Below, piece after piece: positions 30,354 through 38,990 of a DNA stretch of 64,000 bases. The DNA is from UBA2357 sp002344625. Lineage in GTDB: Bacteria; Pseudomonadota; Gammaproteobacteria; Burkholderiales; Rhodocyclaceae. Both the position numbers and the translations under genes were made by a program. Numbering within the stretch: the stretch's first letter is position 1; every line of letters begins with the position of its first letter. The stretch is from NCBI GenBank assembly GCA_937995335.1, contig CALKIH010000065.1:1-64000 (forward strand), read 5' to 3'. Below the pieces are notes generated by a model. It did not search any database. It saw nothing but the letters and a program-made list of their open reading frames with translations, and was not told the DNA's origin.

Positions 30354-31529
30354 TCACACCCGGAAACCCCGCAGATGTTCGACGCCACTCACGTTCCGCT
30401 CGGCATAGCGTCGGCCTACGCGCTGGATGGCAGCAATGTGCTCGATAGAATCCATCACCTGCACGTTCTCCGCCTTCACGTCATGCAGACCCAGCGCATC
30501 CAGCCCGGCGCGCGTCACGTCCGGATCGTAGCGAAGGTAGGCGAACTGCTTCGGCCCGGTCCAGTTGGAGGTGCCGGGCGCGCACAGCATGTCGCCGATT
30601 TCACGGTCGAGCGGCGCGCCGCAACGGCATTCGCCCAGCATCCGGCAGGCCATGTCCCAGCCGGCGGAAGCGGCGTTCATCAGCGCCGAAGGGATGTTCT
30701 TCGCGTGGTCCAGCAGCCACAAATCGCCGGCCTCCAGGTCCGGGCGTGCTTTCGCCGCGCTGCCGGTGCCCACCGACACGATCAGCATCCTGTCAGCGCC
30801 GGTCGCCCAGTTCACCCCGTAGAGTGCCGTGGTCGCCATCAGGAAGGCGAGGAAAGCCGGGTTGTTGTAGGTCGTCACGCCGCCATCGACGAACACGAAC
30901 TGGTATTCCTTGTCCGTACCCTCGGCGAAAGTCACCACCTCCGGCGGAAAGAAGGTCGGTGCCGCCGTACTGGCACGCACCAATTGCCACAGCGGCAAAT
31001 CGAGATTGCAGTCCTTGCGGTCGCGCTGGTTGTATTTCGCCAGCGGATGGTTGGAGACCGGCCACGGCGAATCGGTGCTGTGGTTGCGCATCACCATCAT
31101 CAGCAGCGTCTTCAGCCCCGCATCGCCCAGGGTCGCCGGCTTGGCGTCGGCCGCATGGCCGAGCGCGCGGTTGAGTTCGGCGCGCAGCTTGCGCGCCAGC
31201 GGCTCGTCCCGGTAGCTGTAGCGCAGCCGCTTGAACAGGCTCGCCTTGTCGAACATCTGCGCGCCGCTGTCCACATAGAACGTGCGAATCCGCTCCATCG
31301 ACATGCCGGCCGAAACGCAGGCCGCGATGATCGCCCCGGTGCTGGTGCCGCAAGCGAAATCGAAGTAATCGGCAAGCACCAGATCGGGCTTTCCCAGCGC
31401 CGCGCGCAGGTCGGCTTCCAGCTTCGCCAGAATTTCCACGCTGATCAGCCCCAGGATGCCACCACCGTCGCAGGCGAGGATTTTCTTGGGTCCAGATGAT
31501 TGGATGCGGCTGAGCAGGCGACTGGACAT
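30354..31529 (-). CDS. Patatin-like phospholipase, probable defence effector
   Basis: A 391-residue patatin-family lipid hydrolase. The full Ser-Asp dyad is present: oxyanion loop DGGGILGL (residues 21-28), nucleophile elbow GTSTG (Ser63) and catalytic Asp in FVDGGVTTYNN (Asp215). There is no signal peptide or TM, so it should act from the cytosol on membrane lipids. GGAG lies 6 nt before the ATG, and the gene starts 3 bp after the stop of the TIR-STAND gene, making it the last of a three-gene operon. Patatins are known membrane-damaging effectors in bacterial antiviral systems (for example CapV of CBASS); that role here is inferred from context. A fragment resembling its last 34 residues recurs at 38279-38400. 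Confidence 0.9.
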   Translation of the reverse strand: MSSRLLSRIQSSGPKKILACDGGGILGLISVEILAKLEADLRAALGKPDLVLADYFDFACGTSTGAIIAACVSAGMSMERIRTFYVDSGAQMFDKASLFKRLRYSYRDEPLARKLRAELNRALGHAADAKPATLGDAGLKTLLMMVMRNHSTDSPWPVSNHPLAKYNQRDRKDCNLDLPLWQLVRASTAAPTFFPPEVVTFAEGTDKEYQFVFVDGGVTTYNNPAFLAFLMATTALYGVNWATGADRMLIVSVGTGSAAKARPDLEAGDLWLLDHAKNIPSALMNAASAGWDMACRMLGECRCGAPLDREIGDMLCAPGTSNWTGPKQFAYLRYDPDVTRAGLDALGLHDVKAENVQVMDSIEHIAAIQRVGRRYAERNVSGVEHLRGFRV

Positions 31530-31532
31530 GAT

Positions 31533-34500
31533 CTACTCCTTGGTTTCATCCCGGCGGGAGAAGTGGCGGAACATCGGCTCCGCCGGGCTGCCAGGACAGA
31601 GTTCAGGGGGTGTTTTCGCTTCGGCATCGTCGGGCGAAATCGGCAACCCCGGGCACTGGCAGATGTAGTCCTCCTCCGCGGAGATCCACTGCTGCCATTC
31701 CTTGCGGCTCATGTTGCGGGTGAGCTTGCTGCAGAGTTCGTCAGCGAAGGCGGCGGGGCCGATCCAGATACTGTCTGCGATACCACTACCACTAGTAACA
31801 ATTCGTCGACCATCCTCGCTAAATTGCACACCCCATAAAAAACCGATGTTCTCCACTATCATTTCCCCCACCAGATGGAGGGTTGCGGCATCCGAAAAGC
31901 GTATCATCCCGTCCGCCCTGCCGGAGGATAGGATCAAACGACCATCCGGGCTGAAGGCCACACCCACCACCGCACCGTCGTGCTTCTCGGGGAGCTCTCC
32001 TAGCATTTGACGTGTCCTGACATCCCACAACCTTACGGTGCCGTCCCCACTACCCAAGACAATTTGATGGCCATCTGCGCTGACAGCGACGCTGCGCACG
32101 GCTTTAGCATCCAGTTCTTTCTCCCTATGCGACAGAACGATTAGTTCCTGAGCAGTGCTGCTCTCCCATACGCGCACCATTCCGTCGTCGTGGCCAGAAA
32201 CCGACCAGCGGCTGTCTGGTGTTAAGAGCAGGGTTTTGTCTTCGTATCCGTCGGGTAGGACACTCAGTGCTTTACGAGTCTTGGCATCCCACACGCGCAC
32301 AACCCCATCGTCGCCACCAGAGATGATCCAGCGGCCATCCGGACTAAAGGCTACGCTTCTCACCGGTCCGCTATGCTCCGCAAGCGGTGTGTCCAACCGA
32401 TGAATAATCTCAGACTCCCACACCACCTTACTCCCTGCATCATAGATGGAATCAGGGCGGGTGACGCTCACGCTCCACAGGCGTACCGTACCGTCCTGAC
32501 CGCCAGACACGATCTGGCTACCATCCGAGTTGAAGGCCACACTTCGCACCCATGTCATTTGATCCACTTGGTTTCTCAATTTGCCGCTCTCGCCATCCCA
32601 TAGGGATAGCTCGTGGTCGTCACTTCCGCCGGAAACGATCAATCTGCCATCTGGGCTGATCGCAACGCTCAGCGCAGAGAAATGCGTAGAATCAGTTTCA
32701 ACCCATTGATTATTTTCTGCATTCCATATATACACCATACCGTTCTCATGACCCAGCACAACTCGGTTACCCCCTGCGTTAACAGCCACGCTTAGGACAC
32801 CGCCTCCTACAGACTGGTCATGCTCTTGATCAAATAGGAGGTACTCGACGCCGGTCCGAACATCCCACAGATTTACTCGACCATTCAGGCCCCAGACGAC
32901 CCGGCGACCATCCTTACTGATGGCTATGCTTCTTACAGGTTCTTCGTCATCATTGGGCCATTCCATTTCTACTAAAAGAGTTTCTGCATCCCATAGGCAG
33001 AGCCCGTCTTCACCACCGGAGGCAATCCAGCGACCATCCTCACTGGCGGCAAGGCTAAGTACTGACAGATCACCTCTCTCCAGCCGTGCCATCGGTTGAC
33101 CGGTTTGGGCACTCCACAAACGCACCCCGTTCTCTCCTCCCGAAATGATCTGGTGGCCCTCAGCAGTGAAGGCCACCGCGTTGATTTGATGTCCGACAGG
33201 GATCAACCGTCGGAGATGCCAGCGCTGCTTCAACACATTCAAAAGTGCCTCATACACATGCCCAGGCGCCAGCTTTGCTGCGGCAAGCACCTGCAGCATG
33301 GCACGTTCGTCGCCCCCGCTGCGCGCTCCGCTCAGCATCGCTTCCGCATGTGCAGCCAGGCGTTGCGCGTTGGCGCGTCGTGCCAGTTCTTTCGTATGCA
33401 ACTCGGACGCCAGCGCACGTTGCTCGGACAAGTACGCCCGCCCAAATGCCCCGACGGCCACTACCGCCACCAAGCCGACGGCCATGAGCGCCCGAAAGAA
33501 CTTCCGCCTCCCGGCCTCTGCTTCATGCCGAGCCTGTTCCTCGGCTGCAGCACGTCTCTCTGCTTCGTGCCGCGCCTGTTTCTCGGCTTCAGCTCGCGTC
33601 TCTGCTTCCTGTCGCACCCGCTCCTCGGCTACAGCACGTGTCTCAGCTTCCTGCCGCGCTTGTTTCTCGGCAGTAGCGCGGGTCTCAGCTTCCTGCCGCG
33701 CCTGTTCCTCGGCAGCAGCACGCGCCTTCTGCTCATGAACCAAGCGTTGCGCCGCTTCGAGTTCGGCCTGCCGACGCCTTGCTTCCTCTTCACGCTTCGC
33801 GTTCTCGCGCAGGCGTGACGCCTGCAGGAAGCCGCTGCAGGCCGCGAGAGATTCCCTGAATGCAGGTCTGGCGGCGAGCTTTTCGGCGATGCCCAGCCGC
33901 TCGCCTTCCATCAGCCAGGCGTCCTTGCGCCCGATCTTCTCCCAAGCCCGCATGTCGCGTTCGAGCACAGCGGCGTCTTTCAGGTTTTCGCGCTCGGTAA
34001 CCAGCCATTCGGCCAGCACGCTCCATTGCCGCAGCAAGGCCTCGTGAGCGACCTCGACGACGGTTTCACCCTCGCGCCGGTCGGTCAGCAGCAGGCGTTT
34101 TTCGGCAAGTGCGCGGACCAGCTCATGCGCCTTTCGCGGCAGACTGGCCAACTTGGCGACGCGGCGCATCGGCTGATCATTGCCGGGGTTGATGGTGGCC
34201 AGCCACGGAATGAAGGCATCGTGCAGCAGCTTCAGTTGCCGCTCACGAGTCGGTTCGTCGCCGGAAAGAACCGACTCGGCCTCGGTGCGGATGATCTCGG
34301 CGAAGCCGCCCATCCTGCGGTATTCGTCCAGCCGCAGGCCGCCGTCGCTGCCGTAGTCGCGATGCAGCCGCGCAAGGGTGAGCCCGAGCAGCGGCAGGGT
34401 GTCGCCGCCCCTGTTGCATTCGGCGACCAGTTCCTCGACCAGTTCGGGTTCGATCACGAGCTTGCGGCCTTCGGCGGTGGCGCGCTTGGCCGGGCCGGTG

Positions 34501-35699
34501 ATGACGTCGCGGAAGCGCGTGGCCGGCATCGGCTTGAGGTCGTCGAACACCACGCTCTGCAGGTCGCGCAGTTCCGCCGCCGTCTGCAGCGGCTCATAGC
34601 GGTCCGAGCGGATGGTGAAGACCACGATCGGCGGGGAATCCACGAGGCCGCCGCGCAGCAGGTCGCCGATCAGACGCAGAAAGTCCCTGGCTTCATCGCT
34701 GGCATCGGCGTTGAACAATTCTTCGGCCTGATCCACCGGCAGGATCACGGTGGGTGGCGATGCCCCATCGGGCAGCCCGACGATGCGGCCGCGCGCCTGC
34801 GCGCCCAGTTGCCGCAGTACGTCCGCCAGGCCGTCGGCGCCTTGCAGGCGCGACTTGATGTCGGCAAGCGTGATCGCCGGCAGCTTCAGTGCGCACCAGG
34901 CAGCATGCAGTGCGTGTGCAAGCCCGCGTTCGCCGAACAGCGGCGCGCGCTCCGGCCGCAGCGGGGCAAGCGGCAGAAAATGGCGGTCGTCGCGCGCCAG
35001 CCTGGGCAGCAGGCCGGCGCGCAGGAAGGAGGATTTGCCGGCGCCGGAGGCGCCGAGGATGACGAACAGCCGCTTGTCCACCCCGCCGCGCATGCCGCGC
35101 AAGGCATCGAGGGCGCGCAGGATTTCGACATCGCGGCCGAAGAACATCGCGGCATCCGCAGCATCCAGCGGTTCTAGGCCGCGGTATGGCGCGCGCTGCG
35201 GATCGTTCGCAGGCGGCCAGGCAAAATAGTCCGCCGCCAGCCCTGCCTTGAGCAGGCCATCGTGCAGCCGGTTCAGACCATCGGCGAGGAATTCGATTCC
35301 TTCCGCCTTCTCGCGATGGGTGAAGCCGATTCTCTCGGTGGCTCCCTTGCCGACCAGGCGGCACAACTGCCATTCGGCAGTCATTTCGACGGGCAACCTG
35401 TCAAGCTCCACGTCCTTCAGCACCACGCCGAAGATCAGCTTGTGCAGGCTCTTGGCAAGCAGGAACTCGGCAAGACACCACTTCGACCTGGCCCAGTCCG
35501 GCGTGACGACGAACACGACCGCCTCGCAGCGATCCGCCGCCCTGCGCAATGCCTCCTGCCACCGCTCGCCTGCCGCAAGCCCGCGCTTCGGGTCGATGTC
35601 CAGAAAAACGTCGTCCCAGCCCTTGTCTGCAAGCCATTGCCTGAGGGCAAGGGCTTCGCGTTCGTCATGGCTGGAGTGGCTGAGGAAGATGCGTGACAT
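31533..35699 (-). CDS. TIR-nSTAND-coiled coil-WD40 protein, probable infection sensor
   Basis: A 1388-residue multidomain protein. Residues 1-150: TIR domain starting IFLSHSSHDEREA, with the candidate catalytic Glu in SKWCLAEFLLA (Glu78), which would mean NAD-cleaving activity. Residues about 170-600: STAND NTPase of the nSTAND1 type, beginning PYRGLEPLDAADAAMFFGRD, Walker A LGASGAGKSSF (215-225), Walker B VILPVDQAEELF (318-329). Residues 630-730: coiled coil with five near-identical 14-residue units. Residues about 735-753: one hydrophobic TM-like helix. Residues about 835-1340: about eleven WD40 repeats. The tail contains LTRNMSRKEWQQW, common after WD40 in such proteins. It lies 4 bp after the upstream gene and 3 bp before the patatin gene. 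By analogy with TIR and STAND immune proteins, WD40 would sense, STAND oligomerise and TIR execute; this is inference. Confidence 0.92.
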   Translation of the reverse strand: MSRIFLSHSSHDEREALALRQWLADKGWDDVFLDIDPKRGLAAGERWQEALRRAADRCEAVVFVVTPDWARSKWCLAEFLLAKSLHKLIFGVVLKDVELDRLPVEMTAEWQLCRLVGKGATERIGFTHREKAEGIEFLADGLNRLHDGLLKAGLAADYFAWPPANDPQRAPYRGLEPLDAADAAMFFGRDVEILRALDALRGMRGGVDKRLFVILGASGAGKSSFLRAGLLPRLARDDRHFLPLAPLRPERAPLFGERGLAHALHAAWCALKLPAITLADIKSRLQGADGLADVLRQLGAQARGRIVGLPDGASPPTVILPVDQAEELFNADASDEARDFLRLIGDLLRGGLVDSPPIVVFTIRSDRYEPLQTAAELRDLQSVVFDDLKPMPATRFRDVITGPAKRATAEGRKLVIEPELVEELVAECNRGGDTLPLLGLTLARLHRDYGSDGGLRLDEYRRMGGFAEIIRTEAESVLSGDEPTRERQLKLLHDAFIPWLATINPGNDQPMRRVAKLASLPRKAHELVRALAEKRLLLTDRREGETVVEVAHEALLRQWSVLAEWLVTERENLKDAAVLERDMRAWEKIGRKDAWLMEGERLGIAEKLAARPAFRESLAACSGFLQASRLRENAKREEEARRRQAELEAAQRLVHEQKARAAAEEQARQEAETRATAEKQARQEAETRAVAEERVRQEAETRAEAEKQARHEAERRAAAEEQARHEAEAGRRKFFRALMAVGLVAVVAVGAFGRAYLSEQRALASELHTKELARRANAQRLAAHAEAMLSGARSGGDERAMLQVLAAAKLAPGHVYEALLNVLKQRWHLRRLIPVGHQINAVAFTAEGHQIISGGENGVRLWSAQTGQPMARLERGDLSVLSLAASEDGRWIASGGEDGLCLWDAETLLVEMEWPNDDEEPVRSIAISKDGRRVVWGLNGRVNLWDVRTGVEYLLFDQEHDQSVGGGVLSVAVNAGGNRVVLGHENGMVYIWNAENNQWVETDSTHFSALSVAISPDGRLIVSGGSDDHELSLWDGESGKLRNQVDQMTWVRSVAFNSDGSQIVSGGQDGTVRLWSVSVTRPDSIYDAGSKVVWESEIIHRLDTPLAEHSGPVRSVAFSPDGRWIISGGDDGVVRVWDAKTRKALSVLPDGYEDKTLLLTPDSRWSVSGHDDGMVRVWESSTAQELIVLSHREKELDAKAVRSVAVSADGHQIVLGSGDGTVRLWDVRTRQMLGELPEKHDGAVVGVAFSPDGRLILSSGRADGMIRFSDAATLHLVGEMIVENIGFLWGVQFSEDGRRIVTSGSGIADSIWIGPAAFADELCSKLTRNMSRKEWQQWISAEEDYICQCPGLPISPDDAEAKTPPELCPGSPAEPMFRHFSRRDETKE

Positions 35700-35703
35700 G
35701 GTA

Positions 35704-37686
35704 TTACCCCAGCGTCCGCGTATCGATCCAGTCCACCTGGCCGGTCCGCCGCTTCACCTCTTCATACATGTGCGCCGCACCGCCCGGGCCGTCACCGCCG
35801 CCGCCGTTCCACAGGCAGATGAAGCGCACCTTGTCCACGCCGAAGGCCAGCGCCGAATAGAGCAGCCACAGGTTGCAGCGTTCGAACGGGTCGACACCTT
35901 CGGGCAGGGGGCCGAGTTCGACCGGCATGATGCGCGGGACGATGGCCGCCCCCGCCTTGAGCGCAAGGTAGCGCTGTTTCCATGCGGCGCCATCGGCCGA
36001 TGGCAGCATGGAACGCTGGATGAACTGCGGCTCGTCGAACGGCAGCAGGATCTGGCAGCGCACGCCGCGCTGGCGGCAGGTTTCGAGAAACAGCAGGTCG
36101 CCCCCGGCGGCGGCCTGGGCCAGGGCCAGATCACCGGGGCCGGCGTGGTGCCGGTCGAGCGCGGCGGCGATCTCCCGCGCGGCAGCGCCTTCCTTGTCCT
36201 GCGGGAAGCGCGGGCTGAGGCGGCCAGGCGCATCGATCATGTGGCCGCTGAACAGGAAGACCCGATCAGGCTGCGGGTCGTGAGGGCGCGAAAGCTTGGC
36301 AAGCGCCCGTTCGAAGGCCGCAATGCCGACCTCGACACATTCCGGGCGGTAGCCGAGATGCTGCAGCAGTTTCAGTTGCGCCAGGCAGGCGTTGAGCGCG
36401 AACCAGTCGTCCTTGCTGCGGGCGATGCACTCCTTGTAGGCCGAGGCCACCGATGCCGGCGTGCCGACGAGCACTTCGAGGTCGGCCAGCGTCGCTTTCG
36501 CCCAGAAGAGCCCTTCCTCGTTCTGCTCGCACTCGGCGGCGAAGCGTACCGCGCCGGGCATGAATCCGATCTCGCGCCGGTAGCGCCCGTCGCCCACGAG
36601 ATTTTCGTGCAACAGCATCAGCGCCAGCGCATTGATCCCGGAATAGTAGTGCTTCGGATCGCTGCGGTAGGCTTGCCAGTAGCGCTCCACCGCGGCCCGC
36701 AGCAGGGCATCCTCGTAGGCGGCCTCGTGGCGCATGTTCTGCTGCGCCGCCCCGGCCTGCCGCCAGGAGCCGACCCAGGCATCCTTGTCGACCCGGCCCG
36801 ACTGCGACAGCAGTTCGACGTCGCGGGGGTGCTGCTCCAGCGCTTTGCGATAGTGCTGGCGGGCACGTTCGAGCGAATGCCCGGGTGCACCAGCCAATGC
36901 CAGGCGCTGCAGGCAGATGCCTTTCTCGCGCAAGCCGACGAGATTCGCCGGATCGATTTCGAGCGCGCGCTCCAATTGTTCGAGGGCGAAGTCGAAATGC
37001 TCCGCCTTGCGCAAGGCCCGGCCGGCGCAAAGCCACGCTTCCGCCCGCAGTGCAGCGACGGGCGCCTCGTCGGCAAGCACCAGGATATCCCCCGCCCTCC
37101 TGGCCTTGCCGGCCAGCTCGATGCGGTTCAGCCATGCATCCTGCTTCTCCCAGAATTCCTCAATGGCGCCGATGCGCAGCGACTTCCAGTCGGGCTCCTT
37201 CAGGTTCGGCAGAAGCTGGTAGACCGGGCTGATCTTTCGCCCCGCCCACGACTTCATGGCTTCCCTGGCCATCGTCGTCAATGCCTGCCGGTCCGCCTCC
37301 AAGGTATCCGGGTGCGGCACGCCGGCATCGAGGCGATAACGCAGCTTGCGTTCGGTATACACGTCGAACGCCGTGGAAACCCGTCCGCCGCAGACCAGGA
37401 TCACCCCACGGGCGCGCAAGGCATGGCGCACGCCCAGTTCATACCAGACGTTGGGGTTGTCCAGCGTGAGATCGGCCACCACCAGATCGGCCAGCAGAAG
37501 CTCCTGGAACATGTCGACGCGGATGTCGCCCGGGCGCTGTTCCTCGTCTGCCCGGAACGCCTCCAGCCCGGCGGCCTCCAGCGCCGGCCGCACATATTCG
37601 CCATAGATGCGGTCGAAATCGATGAGCTGCCCATCCGCGCCGGGCTTGCGGCCGAAAGGCATGGCAACGAAAGCATGTAATTTCAT
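35704..37686 (-). CDS. TIR/deoxyribosyltransferase-like, TPR and SLOG-like protein
   Basis: A 660-residue protein, first gene of the three-gene island operon, with GAGG 6 nt before the ATG. Residues 1-130 carry FVAMPFG, FRADEE and VVADLTLDNPNVWYELGVRH, as in predicted nucleotide-related TIR/deoxyribosyltransferase-like domains. Residues about 130-470 are helical with TPR-like units (FALEQLERALEIDPANL); such proteins are often annotated as TRAFs-binding (DUF4071) domain proteins. Residues about 472-660 form a Rossmann-like domain with VFLFSGHMIDAPGR, GGDLLFLETCRQRGVRCQIL and WNGGGGDGPGGAAHM, resembling SLOG-type nucleotide-binding modules. No TM segments. A role in making or sensing a nucleotide signal is inferred, not shown. 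Confidence 0.8.
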   Translation of the reverse strand: MKLHAFVAMPFGRKPGADGQLIDFDRIYGEYVRPALEAAGLEAFRADEEQRPGDIRVDMFQELLLADLVVADLTLDNPNVWYELGVRHALRARGVILVCGGRVSTAFDVYTERKLRYRLDAGVPHPDTLEADRQALTTMAREAMKSWAGRKISPVYQLLPNLKEPDWKSLRIGAIEEFWEKQDAWLNRIELAGKARRAGDILVLADEAPVAALRAEAWLCAGRALRKAEHFDFALEQLERALEIDPANLVGLREKGICLQRLALAGAPGHSLERARQHYRKALEQHPRDVELLSQSGRVDKDAWVGSWRQAGAAQQNMRHEAAYEDALLRAAVERYWQAYRSDPKHYYSGINALALMLLHENLVGDGRYRREIGFMPGAVRFAAECEQNEEGLFWAKATLADLEVLVGTPASVASAYKECIARSKDDWFALNACLAQLKLLQHLGYRPECVEVGIAAFERALAKLSRPHDPQPDRVFLFSGHMIDAPGRLSPRFPQDKEGAAAREIAAALDRHHAGPGDLALAQAAAGGDLLFLETCRQRGVRCQILLPFDEPQFIQRSMLPSADGAAWKQRYLALKAGAAIVPRIMPVELGPLPEGVDPFERCNLWLLYSALAFGVDKVRFICLWNGGGGDGPGGAAHMYEEVKRRTGQVDWIDTRTLG

Positions 37687-37728
37687 CGGATGCCTCGAAT
37701 CTGTCCGACACAGAATCTATCCCATCAG

Positions 37729-37750
37729 GATATCAAGCGACCAAGATATC
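37729..37750. promoter_or_regulatory. Paired GATATC sites upstream of the island operon
   Basis: Two GATATC palindromes (37729-37734 and 37745-37750) are 16 bp apart, about 45-60 bp before the first gene of the island operon. The spacing is about one and a half helical turns, so they could be an operator; there is no other support. Confidence 0.2.
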
Positions 37751-38278
37751 GACCTCAGAAGGCACTCCGCAAATGCGGGGTGCTCAAGATCGAATCCTGT
37801 TCAGTGCGGTCGACCATGTCCCGAATCTGCCCCACGACCTGCTCTGTCAACAGATGCTCTGCATCGATCTCCAGGCGCGGTAAATTCGTCGGCAAACCGA
37901 CGCCCGAACTGCCCTGCTTCAAGGTATACGAAAGAAATATGGTTTCCAATGGTCGATCCCTCCCCTGCCCTTGCGGATGCGCTCCATTGCAGATGTTCCC
38001 GCGACACGGAGTCTTCAATATAAACGTCACTTGTCCCAGCATAGATGCGACATTTCGATCGCGCCACAACCCATGCAATGACAACGAGACAGATTGGCCT
38101 ATCTCATTGTCCTGCATCGCAGCACGACGCAGGAATAGCGCAGCGATGAGCTTCACCGCCTACACGCCGACGGAGATGGAACACGCGGTCAAGACGCTGG
38201 CGGAGTTGTTGCGGAGCGTGTCCAAAGCGTTTCCCAATACTCGAAAGACATTCTCGAAAAACTGGAGCGGGGGTGGAC
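37751..38278. other. Gene-poor, lower-GC stretch at the island edge
   Basis: No gene can be supported here. Overlapping open frames exist on both strands (minus 37755-38156, 133 codons; plus from 38145, reading MSFTAYTPTEMEHAVKTLAE), but none is recognisable and none has a clear ribosome site. Base composition is visibly lower in GC than the flanking genes, which fits transferred, decaying DNA. Confidence 0.5.
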
Positions 38279-38400
38279 TTAGATACCCAGAGGAGTCAAG
38301 CCCAGAAAACCTTGCAGATGCCTGGCACCACACACCTCCCGCTCGGTATAGCGTCGACCTACGCGCCGGATGACGGCGATACGCTTGATATTGTCATACA
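38279..38400 (-). pseudogene. Fragment of a second patatin gene (3' end only)
   Basis: The minus strand ends YDNIKRIAVIRRVGRRYTE followed by REVCGARHLQGF and a short foreign tail. This parallels the last 34 residues of the patatin protein at 30354 (MDSIEHIAAIQRVGRRYAER...VEHLRGF), with roughly 55-60% identity by eye. The DNA also aligns (30366-30450 against 38308-38395). Sequence upstream of the fragment is not patatin-like. It is in the same orientation as the intact gene and lies 0.6 kb upstream of the operon. Confidence 0.65.
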
Positions 38401-38509
38401 GAAGAACCAGCATAGGCAATACAAGCGCACGCCCCAAACCGCTCGCAGGGCGGACAGGATCAGGTACGCTGAGCGGTGGCATTCGACCACCACCTACCGG
38501 GAGACGAAC

Positions 38510-38899
38510 ATGGCCGGCTGGCGCACCCACCCGAAGAACACGCCCTACGCCGACGCTGCGATCCGCGCGCGACTGGCCGAACAGCTACCGCACTGGTCTC
38601 TCGAGGATGGCTGGATTCGTCGCAAGTACAAGACCAGCGGCTGGAAAGGCACGCTGATGGTGATCAACACCATCGGCCACCTGGCCGAAGCGGCATTTCA
38701 CCACCCCGACATCGCCGCCTCTTACGCGTTCGTGATCGTCAAGCTAATGAACCACGAGGCGAAGGGGGTCACCGACAAGGATTTCGAATTGGCCCTCAAG
38801 ATCGAAGAAGTGATCATGTGGCAACCCGGCCCGGACCAAGACAGCGCCCTGACCGGCACGCCTGACGATCCACGCTTCAAATACATCGAGTACGACTGA
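38510..38899 (+). CDS. phhB: Pterin-4a-carbinolamine dehydratase
   Basis: Dehydrates 4a-hydroxytetrahydrobiopterin, recycling the pterin cofactor of phenylalanine hydroxylase; a PhhA gene is not in the window. The start MAGWRTHPKNTPYADAAI gives 129 residues; the longer open frame upstream reads antisense through the patatin fragment. The segments HWSLEDGWIRRKYKTSGWK, AEAAFHHPDI and NHEAKGVTDKDFELA match the family, including the active-site HHPD. It marks the resumption of core genome after the island. Confidence 0.92.
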   Translation: MAGWRTHPKNTPYADAAIRARLAEQLPHWSLEDGWIRRKYKTSGWKGTLMVINTIGHLAEAAFHHPDIAASYAFVIVKLMNHEAKGVTDKDFELALKIEEVIMWQPGPDQDSALTGTPDDPRFKYIEYD

Positions 38900-38990
38900 C
38901 GTCCACGCGGCACCGCGCATCGTCCGAACCTGCCCCCGCGTCCGGACAAGCACCCGATTCATCCGGCCGGGACCGCGCTGGCACAAGCGT

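Noticed and set aside
29766..31499. 577-codon plus-strand frame opposite the patatin gene and ubiD start
   Set aside because: It crosses two real genes, the IS scar and an intergenic region on the other strand and shows no domain.
33510..33719. Regular ~42-bp repeats as a CRISPR array
   Set aside because: The repeats are continuous, without spacers, in frame, and encode a coiled coil inside the STAND gene.
35248..37680. 810-codon plus-strand frame opposite the first island gene
   Set aside because: It runs antisense to the TIR-like/SLOG-like gene and has no domain resemblance; the minus-strand gene has clear motifs and a ribosome site.
37755..38156. 133-codon minus-strand frame upstream of the island operon as a fourth gene
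   Set aside because: No ribosome site, GTG start only, competing frames on the same strand and no family resemblance; left as undetermined DNA.
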